Assembly: GCA_016200325.1 (NCBI GenBank)
Contig: JACQEZ010000020.1
Coordinates: forward strand, 124,001 to 188,000
DNA length: 64,000 nt
Reading direction: 5' to 3'
From: Candidatus Manganitrophaceae bacterium
GTDB lineage: Bacteria > Nitrospirota > Nitrospiria > SBBL01 > Manganitrophaceae
Shown here: positions 42,116 to 51,405 of the stretch, piece by piece
Layout of the letters: each line of letters starts with the position of its first letter
Position numbering within the stretch: the stretch's first letter is position 1
Translations under genes and position numbers: made by a program
The notes under the pieces: generated by a model
Databases searched by the model: none
What the model saw: the letters and a program-made list of their open reading frames with translations, nothing else
Told to the model about the DNA's origin: nothing

Positions 42116-44467
42116 TCAGTATTTTTCAACCACATTGACCTGGGCGATCTTCCATTCGTCCTTACTTCTAACCAGTTTCCAATAGACCAGCATCTTTTCC
42201 ACCTGCCGGACATCGCTCTTTTGAGATTGCAGAACGACCGTTTGGAGGAGCGAGGCGGAGGCTTCGTTTCCGTCGATTTTGATTTCATAAATTTCATAAT
42301 TTGCTGAGAGCCGGTCAAACCGCTCGAACCACTGACCGAGCTTTTGGCGAAGCGGCGGTGGCGGATGAAGGTGTCCCCGCAGGACCTGGTCGATATCCCG
42401 GTTCTCAAGGGCCCGCTTCTGATTGGCAATCAGTGCGCGGATCTGCGCTGGGTCGTCCGGATGAAGGGACGCAGTCGAAGGAGCGGCCGGCGCGGCGGCT
42501 TCCGCGGGCGGCTCCTCTTTTTGCTCAGGTCGAGGGACGGGGGGGGAGGGGACGGATGGTCGCAACGGCTCGATTCGTTTCTTTCCGAATGAAGCGGCCG
42601 GCTGCGCGCTCGGCGGCGCGCTTGGCTGCGATCGATGATCGAGCTTCGCGAGAATTTCGCGGGCCCGTTCCCCCTCCGGCGCCTGCGGGGCGAGCTTGAC
42701 GGCGAGGGATAACTCTTGCGCCGCAAGGGAGTCGACCCCTTTCTTAAAGTAGAGAAACCCCAAATCGTAGTGGAGGAGCGGGTCATTCTGGAAAAGGGGG
42801 GCGGCGTCGGCAAAGATCCGAAGCGCCGCGTCCGGCTCCTTCTTTTCTTCATAGACCGTCCCGAGGAGATGATACGCTTGAATCTGATTCGGGTCGACTT
42901 CGATAATTTGCCGCAGCTTCTTCTCAACCTCATCAAGACGGCCGGCGTTATAATCTTCTTTCGCTTCCTGATAAAGGGTTGGGATGTCTCGCGCCGGAAG
43001 CGCCGGGGTTGCCCCAGACGCTGCAGCGGTTTCGTCCGGGGCAGGCGATGCCGGCGGAACGGTCGGTCCATTCGGCGCCGGCTTGGCCAGTGCGATCGCG
43101 ATCGATTCATCCGTTGGGCCAGTATGGATCGAAGGGGAGGAAGGCGAGTCCTGTTCAACCAGGCGGAAGAGGCCGCTCTTGAATTGATCGAGATAGGCGA
43201 GCACCCCCTTTTCTTGAAGGGTCGCTTCCACGGAGAGACGCATCTCCTCCAGCAAAGGAACATTTGCACGCATCCGGGTCACGAAACTGATATTCGACAA
43301 GAGGAGCAGCGTCAGGAAGGCCGCACCGGAGACGATAAAGAAGAGAAGCGAGACCCAGCGTGAAAAGCGTCGGCCCCGGGGAGGGGGGAGGATAATCTTG
43401 CTCTGGCTAATGCTCTTTTTGACCGCCGCAGCTTGCGCGTTTGCGGGGGCGACCGGTCGGATCACGGTGCTCCGGTCCAACCCCTCGGCCGGGCGGCGCT
43501 CTGGGCGGGTCACCAGCTGAAAGCGGCGGGTGTCTTCTGCAATCTGATGATCGAAAAGCTGTTTCATATAATGAGAGAGGGAGAGACTGCTGAAGGCATA
43601 TCCCTTCTGGGTAATCAATCCCTCGAGCGCCCTTTCCATCTCGGATGCGCTCTGATACCGCGCTTCGACCTCTTTGGCGAGTGCTCTCTCCAAGATCGCT
43701 TCCAACTCGGGAGGGATCGCCGGATTGAGCCGGGTGGGAGGGGCAATCTCCGCTTTTCTGACCTTCTCCAAGATGGAGATCTCGTCGTTTCCGGTAAAGA
43801 GCCGTTCCCCGGTAACCGCCTCGTAGAGGACAATACCCAATGCAAAGAGATCGCTCCGGCCGTCGACCGGCTTTCCCCACGCCTGTTCCGGCGACATATA
43901 GGCGAGCTTCCCCTTCAGGATGCCGGTCTTGGTCTCTTGGCCTCCCATCGCTGCTTTCGCAATCCCAAAGTCGACCAGCTTGACCTCTCCCTCATAGGAG
44001 ACCAGGATATTCTGAGGCGAGATGTCGCGATGGACCAGATGAAGATCGTTCCCCTGGAGATCGCTTTTCCGGTGCGCGTAATCGAGCGCCGAGCAGATCT
44101 TGCTGACGATGAGAAGGGCGTCGCCGATGGAGAGCGGCATGCTCCGCGACCGTCCCTGCTGGAGGACCGTCTTGAGGTCCTTTCCCATGACATATTCCAT
44201 GGCGATGTAGTAAGCCTGATCGACGCTGCCGAGGTCATAGATCTGAACGATATTTTGATGGGTCAGAAGGGCGGCGAGCTTCGCCTCGTTAACGAACATT
44301 GAGATGAACTCGGTCCCTTGGGTCAGATGGGGCAAGATCCGCTTGATGGCGACGACCTTCTCGAACCCCGAGAGGCCGGTCTGCTTGGCCAGATAGAGCT
44401 CGGCCATTCCCCCGGTTCCGATTTTATCGAGGAGGAGATACTTTCCAAAGGGGGTCGGATGACTCAT
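42116..44467 (-). CDS. Membrane Ser/Thr protein kinase with TPR repeats
   Basis: A 783-residue Hanks-type kinase. The start at 44467 (MSHPTPFGKYLLL) has GAGG upstream; a promoter at 44602-44630 lies after the longer open frame begins, so the extension to 44620 is rejected. Kinase domain 8-285: GTGGMA loop (17-22), Lys42, HRDISPQN (146-153), DFG (166-168), MSPEQA. A basic stretch and one membrane helix follow near 370-395. The outside part has Pro/Ala-rich linkers, about three TPR units (YQEAKEDYNAGRLDEVEKKL, then YHLLGTVYEEKKEPDAAL) and a C-terminal SnoaL/NTF2-like domain. This resembles Myxococcus-like signalling kinases. Confidence 0.92.
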   Translation of the reverse strand: MSHPTPFGKYLLLDKIGTGGMAELYLAKQTGLSGFEKVVAIKRILPHLTQGTEFISMFVNEAKLAALLTHQNIVQIYDLGSVDQAYYIAMEYVMGKDLKTVLQQGRSRSMPLSIGDALLIVSKICSALDYAHRKSDLQGNDLHLVHRDISPQNILVSYEGEVKLVDFGIAKAAMGGQETKTGILKGKLAYMSPEQAWGKPVDGRSDLFALGIVLYEAVTGERLFTGNDEISILEKVRKAEIAPPTRLNPAIPPELEAILERALAKEVEARYQSASEMERALEGLITQKGYAFSSLSLSHYMKQLFDHQIAEDTRRFQLVTRPERRPAEGLDRSTVIRPVAPANAQAAAVKKSISQSKIILPPPRGRRFSRWVSLLFFIVSGAAFLTLLLLSNISFVTRMRANVPLLEEMRLSVEATLQEKGVLAYLDQFKSGLFRLVEQDSPSSPSIHTGPTDESIAIALAKPAPNGPTVPPASPAPDETAAASGATPALPARDIPTLYQEAKEDYNAGRLDEVEKKLRQIIEVDPNQIQAYHLLGTVYEEKKEPDAALRIFADAAPLFQNDPLLHYDLGFLYFKKGVDSLAAQELSLAVKLAPQAPEGERAREILAKLDHRSQPSAPPSAQPAASFGKKRIEPLRPSVPSPPVPRPEQKEEPPAEAAAPAAPSTASLHPDDPAQIRALIANQKRALENRDIDQVLRGHLHPPPPLRQKLGQWFERFDRLSANYEIYEIKIDGNEASASLLQTVVLQSQKSDVRQVEKMLVYWKLVRSKDEWKIAQVNVVEKY

Positions 44468-44803
44468 CGATGCCTCAGGGTGACGACGCGGCTTCTCCGG
44501 GAGGATGCGGCATCCCACCAGTGGATAAGGAGATGACATTCGAGCTGGAGCGGCCAGGGCCCGGCGCGGACGGCTGTATTGCGGCGTCCGAGGGCCAATA
44601 AAATCTACCACCCGATCCAAAAGCTGTCAATTAACAGAGAGTTGAAAGCGACCGCCAAAGCCGGAAGATACCTAATAGGAATCTTTTCTTGTCTTGTCTT
44701 GCCGAAAATTATTTTTGCGGCGTTAAGGGTGGGAGCCGGTGTTGATTCGATTCTCTTTTCGGATGACGTGGGGTGACGCTTTCAGAAAGTTTTGAAAAGA
44801 AAT
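44468..44803. other. Gene-free stretch between kinase and tatD
   Basis: 336 bp. It contains the kinase promoter and leader (44468-44630). The remainder shows no coding signature or repeat that I can support. Confidence 0.6.
44602..44630 (-). promoter_or_regulatory. Sigma-70 promoter of the kinase gene
   Basis: On the minus strand a consensus TTGACA (44630-44625) is followed after 17 bp by TAGATT (44607-44602). Predicted start near 44595 gives a 128-nt leader before the kinase ATG. Confidence 0.7.
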
Positions 44804-45589
44804 TTAAACCGCGGGCAATTTGAAGAGCCGTTCGGCGTTTGCGGAGGTCGCCTCCGCGATCATTTCAAACGGTTGATTCCGAAGCTGTGCGATCTTCTCG
44901 GCGACCGCCCGGACATAAGCCGGCTCGTTGCGCTTTCCGCGATAGCCTTGCGGGGCGAGGTAGGGGGCGTCGGTTTCAATGACGATTCGCGACAGGTCGG
45001 CGGCCGCCGCGGCCTGTTGAAGCGGAATCGCTTTGGGAAAGGTCATGATGCCTGAGAAAGAGAGATAGAACCCAAGCGCCGCCGCCCGGGCGGCGATCGG
45101 CGGATCTCCGGTGAAGCAATGGAAAACCGCCCCGACGTCGGCCGCATGGGCCCGGCCCCCTTCTTCCTCTAAAATTTGAAAGGTCTCCTCCCATGCGTCG
45201 CGCGTGTGGATGACCAACGGGAGCCGTTTTCGTTTGGCCAGTCGGATCTGTTCGATGAAGGCGCGGCGTTGTTCTTCGGGAGTGGAATGGTGATAAAAGT
45301 AATCGAGCCCGGTCTCGCCGAGGCCGACCACCTTAGGATGGCCTGCCAACGTCTCCAACGCCTCCAGCAAAGGGGGATCGAGCCGCTTTGCCTCATGAGG
45401 ATGGAGCCCGACGGTGGCCCAGAGGAATGGATGCCGTTCGGCGAGGTCGACCGCCCGTTGGCTCGACGGCAGGTCGGTTCCGATCAGGATCATTTTCCGA
45501 ACGCCGGCGTCCAGAGCCCGTTGAATGACCGCCTCTCGGTCGGCATCGAACTCCGGGTCGGCCATGTGATTGTGCGTGTCAATTAACAT
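44804..45589 (-). CDS. tatD: TatD-family metal-dependent hydrolase
   Basis: A 261-residue housekeeping TatD/YcfH nuclease. The amidohydrolase fold begins LIDTHNHMADPEF (H-x-H metal ligands), then GLHPHEAKRL, GLGETGLDYFYHHS, LVIHTRDAWEE, FHCFTGD, SGIMTF and ETDAPYLAP with RGKRNEP. Members are Mg-dependent 3'-5' DNases or D-Tyr-tRNA deacylase-like enzymes. It differs clearly from the TatD-like protein of the Qat system at 61164. Confidence 0.93.
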   Translation of the reverse strand: MLIDTHNHMADPEFDADREAVIQRALDAGVRKMILIGTDLPSSQRAVDLAERHPFLWATVGLHPHEAKRLDPPLLEALETLAGHPKVVGLGETGLDYFYHHSTPEEQRRAFIEQIRLAKRKRLPLVIHTRDAWEETFQILEEEGGRAHAADVGAVFHCFTGDPPIAARAAALGFYLSFSGIMTFPKAIPLQQAAAAADLSRIVIETDAPYLAPQGYRGKRNEPAYVRAVAEKIAQLRNQPFEMIAEATSANAERLFKLPAV

Positions 45590-45867
45590 CCGAATAGCAT
45601 CCGAATCTCAACCAGAAAGGATGATTTTACTTCCGATGCACCAAAAATTCAACTTCTGTGCAAGGGGTGCACGGAGCGCCTCGGCGATCAAGACAAAATG
45701 ACTCCGATTGAATCAAAGTGCTTCGGCGCGTTTTCGGCGAACGCCAGAGGAGAACCAGGGAAAAGGAATCGGTGAAATTTAATGGTCTGCTTCTTGCTTT
45801 TATAACAGACGGCGCATATTGGGGTCTCTTGTTCTTGTTCCAATGTATGTTACGATGGAGGTGATAG

Positions 45868-46395
45868 ATGAATCGTTCTCATACCATCGTCATCATCCTT
45901 TTGATGGCATTGTCATTGACGGCCGGTGGGTGCATCTTCAAGACGCAGAAGGTGGCGGTGCCCCCTCAGAATAAAGCGCTCGAATCACGGATTCAAAACA
46001 AGTTAAAGAACGATCCGCTGACCGCTCCTTGGGAAATCCGTCCGCATGTCGATGGCGCTACGGTGACTTTGACCGGCCTGGTCGATCAAGAAAAAGAGCG
46101 GCAGCGGGCGGAAGAGTTAGCGCGGTCCGTCGTCGGCGAATTCAGAAAGGTCAACAATCAGCTCTTGCTGACGATTGAGGTGATCCTCGACAATTCGATC
46201 GTGGCGAAATTGAAAACCGATCTCATCACCGATCCAACCACCCGGATGGCGACGATTGATGTCAAAAGTTACAAGGGGGTGGTCACCCTCAACGGCGAGG
46301 TTGTGTCGGCGGAGCAAAAACGCGAAGCGGAGCGGCTGGCACAGAGTATTGCCGGCGTCAGACAAATCGAGAACCGACTAAAGGTGCAGGGTTAA
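45868..46395 (+). CDS. Lipoprotein with two BON domains
   Basis: A 175-residue lipoprotein. A hydrophobic N-terminus ends in the lipobox L-T-A-G-G-C (Cys22). Two BON domains follow (about 38-100 and 108-174); each has the hydrophobic-x-G-x-V pattern, seen as GATVTLTGLVDQ and GVVTLNGEVVS, and A-E-x-x-A-R/Q-S-I/V. OsmY/DolP-like BON proteins bind phospholipid at the outer membrane. GGAGGTGAT ribosome site precedes the ATG. Four bp separate it from the next gene, so they form an operon. Confidence 0.9.
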   Translation: MNRSHTIVIILLMALSLTAGGCIFKTQKVAVPPQNKALESRIQNKLKNDPLTAPWEIRPHVDGATVTLTGLVDQEKERQRAEELARSVVGEFRKVNNQLLLTIEVILDNSIVAKLKTDLITDPTTRMATIDVKSYKGVVTLNGEVVSAEQKREAERLAQSIAGVRQIENRLKVQG

Positions 46396-46399
46396 TCCG

Positions 46400-47662
46400 A
46401 TGCCGAAATATGATGTCATTGTAGTCGGTCTGGGTCCGGCGGGGGCCATTGCGGCGTATGAGCTGAGCCGGCAAGGGTTTCGCGTCTTGGCGATCGAGCG
46501 CTCTGCGCTCCCGATGCAGAAAGCCTGCGGCGGCGCGTTGAGCGTTCGCGCGGCAAATTTAATTCCATTTGATCTGGGCGATCAGATTGAACAGGTGATC
46601 CAAGGGGTCCGGTTCACCTTCCGCGGAAGCGATCCATTTATTGTCGAAAGCACCGAGCCGATTGCCTACACCACCACCCGGGACCGCTTTGATCACTTCA
46701 TGGTGTTAAAGGCGCAGAAGCAGGGTGCGGTGATCCTCGATGAGACCGAGGTGACCGATTGGGTCCAAGAAGGGCGGGAGGTGACCGTCCGCTCCGTATT
46801 GGAGAGATGGCGATGCCGTTACCTGATCCTTGCGGACGGGATGAGCGGGCTGCTTCGGCGGATCGGCGAGCGGGGAGATGAAGTCTGGATCGGGGTCGAG
46901 AGCGAGATCCCTTTGCCCGAACCGAAAAGGGCCGGAGAGAGCCTCGTTCAGATCGACCTCGGGTCGGCCCCCTCGGGATTCGGGTGGCTTCTCCCGAAAA
47001 AAGACCATCAGACGGTCGGGATCGCCGGTTCGGAAAGAAAGGTCCGGAGCGCGGGAGACCTTTATGGAGAATTTATTGAGAGTCAGGGGATTCTCAAAGA
47101 GGCGTCGGGTCAACAGGTCCACATGTACCGGCAGGTCGCGCTGAGTCATCGGGTTCCGCTTCACGAGGGAAATGCCTTGTGGGCGGGCGATGCCGCCGGT
47201 CTCATCGATCCCTTTTCGGGGGAGGGTCTCTATTCGGCGCTGCTGACCGGCTTAATTGCGGCGGAGGTGATTTCGAACAACATCCTGGAGCAGAAAGAGG
47301 GGCTTGCGGCCTACACCGCCCGGATTCTGGCGGAGACGGCGGAAGAGTTTCACGCCGCGCGCCGCTTCGCCCGCCTGCTGCACCGATGGCCCGAGACGAG
47401 CTACCGCTTTGTCGAAAGCCACAAGTGGGTCGCGGAGCTCTATTTCGAAATCTTGCAGGGGCGCGCCCGCTACGACCATGTCTGGCCGATCGTCCGGAAG
47501 GAGTGGCTTCACTTCGCCTGGCGGCATTGGTTGAGACCGACCGACGCCGGGGTCGTCCCGATCAGCCGGAATCCGCTCGTCTCCTTTTGGAAGAAGGGGA
47601 GCGCCCTTTTATTCCAAAACGACACCATTGCCCGCTACCTTCAAGATCGCCGGGCGCATTGA
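46400..47662 (+). CDS. Geranylgeranyl-reductase-family FAD oxidoreductase
   Basis: A 420-residue flavoprotein of the GGR/DIGGB family. It has an N-terminal FAD-binding GLGPAGAIAAYELSRQG, the KACGGALSVRA segment (C-G-G active-site-type motif), YTTTRDRFDHF, and the distal LWAGDAAGLIDPFSGEGLYSALL that closes the FAD site. Relatives reduce isoprenoid double bonds, for example of menaquinone or lipid chains. Substrate unknown here. Downstream of the BON lipoprotein by 4 bp. Confidence 0.88.
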   Translation: MPKYDVIVVGLGPAGAIAAYELSRQGFRVLAIERSALPMQKACGGALSVRAANLIPFDLGDQIEQVIQGVRFTFRGSDPFIVESTEPIAYTTTRDRFDHFMVLKAQKQGAVILDETEVTDWVQEGREVTVRSVLERWRCRYLILADGMSGLLRRIGERGDEVWIGVESEIPLPEPKRAGESLVQIDLGSAPSGFGWLLPKKDHQTVGIAGSERKVRSAGDLYGEFIESQGILKEASGQQVHMYRQVALSHRVPLHEGNALWAGDAAGLIDPFSGEGLYSALLTGLIAAEVISNNILEQKEGLAAYTARILAETAEEFHAARRFARLLHRWPETSYRFVESHKWVAELYFEILQGRARYDHVWPIVRKEWLHFAWRHWLRPTDAGVVPISRNPLVSFWKKGSALLFQNDTIARYLQDRRAH

Positions 47663-47747
47663 CCCTCTCCGCCGGATCCCTTCATCCGGTGATCCGGCGG
47701 GATCTTCTCCATCGGCTGCAACGATTTTATCGATTCCCTTCCGCGGC

Positions 47748-48914
47748 TCATACGCGTTTTTGTCCGATCGCGGCGACAATGCGTTGCGCCTCAAAGGCAA
47801 TCTCCCGCAGCATTCCTGTCGCCGAGACGTGATACCCGCAGAAGTAGAGTCCCGGAATCGGCGCCTCACGCCCACTTGACAGGGGGGTGCCGTTTTCGTC
47901 GTAGACGGCCGAGGTCCCTTCTAAGAATGCGTTGACCCGCGGGCGATAGCCGGTCGCCAAAATCACCGCCTCGAACTTCCGCTGGTCTCCATCGGTGAAG
48001 CGGACCCCCTCTTCCGTGAACCGTTCGATCCCCGGACAGACGGTGATCCCGCCCTGCTTGATCTGTTTGATCGTGCCGACGTCGATAAGCGGGATGCGCG
48101 CGTCGTGTCGGATCTGGGTTGCCGGCCCATACGGCAGTTTGCGCAGCCCATACCGGGTGAGGTCGCCGATGGCGGCGCGCAAAATCAGCGCGTTCAACCG
48201 ATCGGCCCATCGCGGCGGCAGCAGTTTCCTTTGCGCGAGGCCAATCGAGAGAATTGGAATGCCGAACAACTCGCGTGGGATCACATTCACCGGGCTTCGG
48301 ACGGCAAGGCTCGGCCGGGCCCCCTGCTCCCATAGGTCGAGGGCGATCTCGCCGCCGGAGTTGCCGAAACCGACCACGAGCACCCTCCTGCTCTTGAAAG
48401 GTAACCCATCTCGATATTGAGAAGCATGCAGGAGGGTACCCCGGAAGGAGGTTTGTCCCGGCCAATGGGGAAGGTACGGTTCGCGGTTGTAGCCGGTGGC
48501 GATCACGAGATTTTCCGACCGGTAGCGGGCATCCTGCGTCTCGACTTCCCAGAGACCGTTTGAAAAGCGCGCCGAGACCACCTGTTGACCCAACCGAGGC
48601 CTCAATTGAAACTGCTGCGCATACCGCTCCAGGTAACGAATCACTTCCAGGCGGGACGGGTAGCGCGGGACCTCCTTGGGAAAGGGGACGAAGGGGAGTG
48701 CGGAGTGGGCCTTGTCGGTATGGAGGTGGAGCCGGTTGTAATGGCGGTGCCAAGCTGCTCCGACCTGGTCACTCTGCTCCAGGATGAGAAAGGGGAGACC
48801 GGCCCCTTTGAGGCAGGCCCCCACCGCGAGCCCGGCCGGCCCTGCGCCGATGATGATCGTATCGCGGCCGGCATCACGTGGGGCGATTTGAGAATGGGCG
48901 ACATCGTTCGACAT
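47748..48914 (-). CDS. Flavin-containing monooxygenase-like oxidoreductase
   Basis: A 388-residue FAD/NAD(P)-binding protein. FAD motif IIIGAGPAGLAVGACL lies near residue 20, NADPH motif VLVVGFGNSGGEIALDL near residue 175, and the ATGYRP motif near 320. The E-Q-S-D-Q-V-G-A-A-W-H segment is typical of YUCCA/BVMO-like monooxygenases. The role is not deducible from its neighbours, which are unrelated; it converges with the GGR-type gene. Confidence 0.88.
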   Translation of the reverse strand: MSNDVAHSQIAPRDAGRDTIIIGAGPAGLAVGACLKGAGLPFLILEQSDQVGAAWHRHYNRLHLHTDKAHSALPFVPFPKEVPRYPSRLEVIRYLERYAQQFQLRPRLGQQVVSARFSNGLWEVETQDARYRSENLVIATGYNREPYLPHWPGQTSFRGTLLHASQYRDGLPFKSRRVLVVGFGNSGGEIALDLWEQGARPSLAVRSPVNVIPRELFGIPILSIGLAQRKLLPPRWADRLNALILRAAIGDLTRYGLRKLPYGPATQIRHDARIPLIDVGTIKQIKQGGITVCPGIERFTEEGVRFTDGDQRKFEAVILATGYRPRVNAFLEGTSAVYDENGTPLSSGREAPIPGLYFCGYHVSATGMLREIAFEAQRIVAAIGQKRV

Positions 48915-49019
48915 GTTACCGATACGACGGGGTGTGTCGGCCTATGAGTCGACCCCTCCCCCAAGCCCGCCGTTTCAGAAACGTCCTGCCGGCCGCGAAT
49001 CCTTTATGCGTTATCACCT

Positions 49020-49583
49020 TTACACCCGGTAGTGAAGGCAAACCACCCCCGATGAGAACGGATGGCTTTCAACCAACGTGAGGGCTGTTTTGTCTTTGAC
49101 GCCCTTGAATAGCGGAATTCCTTGTCCCATCAAAACGGGGTTGATGAATAGCCAATAATCGTCGATGAGGTTTTCGGCGATGAGAGAATGAACGGCTGTC
49201 GGGCTGCCAAAAATCAGAATGTCTTTCTCTCCGTTCTGTTTGAGTTTTGTGATCTCGTTTTTTAAATGGTCGCTGATGATTCTTGTTTTGGGCCGGTCTG
49301 TTCCCTTCATCGTCTTGGACAGGACGACTTTGGTGACGTTGTTATACCACCGGGAATGGTCGATATCGTGTTTCGTCGCGTTCGGCTGGTCGCCGGCGGT
49401 CGGCCAGTAGCTGTCCATCATCTGGTAGGTGACCCGTCCATACAAGGCGGTGTCGGCTTCGTTCGTCCGTTGCCCGGCATAGTCAAAAATTTCTTCGTCG
49501 ACGTTGATCCAGTCCATCTCTCCATTCGGTCCCGCCACAAAACCGTCCAGCGAGGTGTGCATGAATAAAACCAATCTTCTCAA
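49020..49583 (-). CDS. Dihydrofolate-reductase-like (RibD C-terminal domain) protein
   Basis: A 187-residue RibD_C/DHFR-fold protein of the YwjB/YyaP type: LVLFMHTSLDGFVAGPNGEMDWI start, DTALYGRVTYQMM, and DILIFGSPTAVHSLI with a C-terminal GQGIPLF. I choose TTG 49583, which follows AAGGAG by a few bases; an ATG at 49607 would overlap the stop region of the upstream VOC gene. Probably an NAD(P)H-dependent reductase of unknown substrate, co-transcribed with the two VOC genes. Confidence 0.88.
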   Translation of the reverse strand: MRRLVLFMHTSLDGFVAGPNGEMDWINVDEEIFDYAGQRTNEADTALYGRVTYQMMDSYWPTAGDQPNATKHDIDHSRWYNNVTKVVLSKTMKGTDRPKTRIISDHLKNEITKLKQNGEKDILIFGSPTAVHSLIAENLIDDYWLFINPVLMGQGIPLFKGVKDKTALTLVESHPFSSGVVCLHYRV

Positions 49584-49596
49584 TCGAGTTTCTCCT

Positions 49597-50097
49597 TTAT
49601 CCCTCATACGCCTGTTTGAGTTTCGCCAGGTCGATCTTCTCCATTTGAAGCATCGCTTTCATCGCTCTCTGCGATTTCTCAGAGTCGGGATTGCCGACCC
49701 ATTCGCCGATCCTCCTTGGAACCACCTGCCAGGAGAGGCCGTATTTGTCTTTCAGCCAGCCGCATTGTTGCGCGTTTTTATCTCCCCCTTCGGAAAGTTT
49801 GTTCCAATAATAATCGATCTCTTCCTGCGTCTCACAAGGGATCTGAAACGAAATCGCCTCGTTGAATTGAAACGCCGGACCGCCGTTGAGTGCGGTAAAG
49901 GTCTGACCGTTGATCTCGAATTCGACGGTCAGGACCGATCCTTCCGGTCTTCCATGAATCTCAAAACCTTCTTTCCCATAGCGGGAGATTTTTCCGATTT
50001 TGCCGTTCTTAAAGATGGCGGTGTAAAATTTCGCCGCCTCTTCGGCTTGATTGTCGAACCACAAACAGGGGGTGATTTTTGGAATTGTCATTGGCAT
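49597..50097 (-). CDS. VOC-family protein (PhnB-like)
   Basis: A 166-residue glyoxalase-fold protein of the PhnB/3-demethylubiquinone methyltransferase-like group, seen in TPCLWFDNQAEEAAKFYTAIF, the LNGGPAFQFNEAISFQI core and GWLKDKYGLSWQVVP near the end. Such proteins often bind metal and small ligands, but function is seldom known. Twenty-four bp from the next VOC gene and 13 bp from the reductase gene. Confidence 0.9.
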   Translation of the reverse strand: MPMTIPKITPCLWFDNQAEEAAKFYTAIFKNGKIGKISRYGKEGFEIHGRPEGSVLTVEFEINGQTFTALNGGPAFQFNEAISFQIPCETQEEIDYYWNKLSEGGDKNAQQCGWLKDKYGLSWQVVPRRIGEWVGNPDSEKSQRAMKAMLQMEKIDLAKLKQAYEG

Positions 50098-50121
50098 CTC
50101 CTCCGCTCCGCCGGCATCGTT

Positions 50122-50499
50122 CTATTCCATTGAATGCAGGCCGATCATATTTCCCTCCGTATCGGTGACCAAAGAGATCTGGCCGTATTCTCCGATGGAG
50201 GTCTTGGGCCGTTTGATTTGCCCGCCGGCACGGGTGGCGCGGTCCGCCTCGACGGCGCAGTCGTCACAATGGAAGTAGACCAGAGTGGCGTTGCCGCTCG
50301 GCGTGAACCCTTCCATCGTGACCAGAGCGCCGGATGCGCCGGAATTGCTCATCTCTGCCGGAAATGCCCAGAGCTCGACTCCCGGAATCGGCGAGTTGAG
50401 TTTCTGCAATGCGATCTGAAAGACCGACTCGTAGAAACGCTTTGCGCGATCAAGATCCTGAACGTAGATTTCAAACCAGACGACGGGATTACTTTCCAT
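50122..50499 (-). CDS. VOC-family (glyoxalase/bleomycin resistance-like) protein
   Basis: A 125-residue single-repeat VOC protein with VVWFEIYVQDLDRAKRFYESVF, ASGALVTMEG, LVYFHCDDCAVEADRA and IGEYGQISLVTDTEGNMIGLHS, the metal-binding strand order of the fold. Likely first gene of a three-gene unit with the two genes downstream (minus strand). Confidence 0.9.
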   Translation of the reverse strand: MESNPVVWFEIYVQDLDRAKRFYESVFQIALQKLNSPIPGVELWAFPAEMSNSGASGALVTMEGFTPSGNATLVYFHCDDCAVEADRATRAGGQIKRPKTSIGEYGQISLVTDTEGNMIGLHSME

Positions 50500-50686
50500 T
50501 TCATTTCTCCGGAAAAGGGTAAAAAGGCGTTCGAGGATGAACGCGTCGACTTTGGATCAAAATGGATTATATCGAGGGAGTCGTAGAGAAATCAATTGCG
50601 TGTCGGTCACGCCGGGGAGCGATCCGCGATTCAAAACAGATTCGAGGGGTGGGCCGGGGTTCATCTCATTAGACGGCGGACCTTCG

Positions 50687-50720
50687 ACGCCCCACGCTTA
50701 AAACACCTATTTTGGGGCGT
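50687..50720. repeat. Inverted repeat upstream of the cupredoxin gene
   Basis: ACGCCCCA (50687-50694) and TGGGGCGT (50713-50720) form a perfect 8-bp inverted repeat with an 18-nt loop, 77 bp before the cupredoxin ATG. It may be a terminator remnant or a regulator site; no T tract follows. Confidence 0.4.
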
Positions 50721-50796
50721 TGCCCCCAACGGAGCCGGCTTTTATACTGAGGGTGATCTGGGAGAGTGGGCTCATGATCAACCGGAGAGACGCAAA

Positions 50797-51216
50797 ATGA
50801 AAAAATGGGGTTTATTGATGGGGATTTTGATCGGCATTATCTTCTCTGTGACGGCGATGGCCGGACCTGCGAATCCGAGCCGGACGGTCAAGGCGTTTAC
50901 TCTGAAGAGTGATGTGAATGGGGAGAAGCGCCTGTTCGTGGGGAGCGGCGGGAAGATCGACGGCCAGGTCAATCCGACCCTCTTTGTGAACGAATGGGAT
51001 GTGGTCGAGGTGACGCTGATCAACACCGACGGCCTTCCGCACCATCTTGCGCTGCCCGACTTTTTTATCCTCTCCAGAGAAGTGAAAGAAAAAGGGGAGA
51101 AGACGACGATTACCTTCGTTCCATTCAAGCCAGGGGGATTTGCCTATTTCTGCGATCTGGAGGGACACCGCAAGGTCGGGATGGAAGGACAGATGGTGGT
51201 CGTCCGCGCGTCGTAA
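50797..51216 (+). CDS. Secreted cupredoxin-like copper protein
   Basis: A 139-residue protein; the ATG at 50797 starts a clear signal peptide ending at AMA-GP (about residue 22), while the open frame upstream is non-coding. The domain has the type-1 or related copper ligands: LPHHLAL His and the loop YFCDLEGHRKVGMEGQM with Cys, His and Met in cupredoxin order. It is probably a periplasmic electron-transfer or copper-binding protein. No copper-export or oxidase genes are adjacent, so the partner is unknown. Confidence 0.87.
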   Translation: MKKWGLLMGILIGIIFSVTAMAGPANPSRTVKAFTLKSDVNGEKRLFVGSGGKIDGQVNPTLFVNEWDVVEVTLINTDGLPHHLALPDFFILSREVKEKGEKTTITFVPFKPGGFAYFCDLEGHRKVGMEGQMVVVRAS

Positions 51217-51249
51217 ACCGAGCCGGATCGCTGCCGGATCGCTGTTGGG

Positions 51250-51309
51250 GCAGATCTACAAATTTTATATAGCGCTCTACACTCAACTTGTAGACCTGCC
51301 CGATGATCT
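51250..51309. repeat. Long inverted repeat between convergent genes
   Basis: GCAGATCTACAA (51250-51261) and TTGTAGACCTGC (51298-51309) pair over 12 bp with one mismatch around a 36-nt loop. It lies between the convergent cupredoxin and phosphoesterase-like genes and could act on both transcripts; there is no clear T tract. Confidence 0.5.
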
Positions 51310-51405
51310 CTGTTGTAAACGTTGCCCGACCGATAAGGAGGCGGCAGCCCTGAAATCTTCTATTTCCGGAGCCGGCAAGGCAGACGCACGGTACTCACTG
51401 ATGCC

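Noticed and set aside
43433-44302. 289-codon + strand open frame
   Set aside because: Antisense to the kinase domain of the Ser/Thr kinase gene; an out-of-frame shadow from its GC-rich codon bias.
45829-45856. Sigma-70 promoter TTGTTC / TACGAT before the BON lipoprotein
   Set aside because: The predicted start would fall inside the ribosome-binding site, leaving no usable leader.
47866-48753. 295-codon minus-strand frame overlapping the monooxygenase
   Set aside because: Same strand but wrong frame relative to the gene with FAD and NADPH motifs; product is low-complexity.
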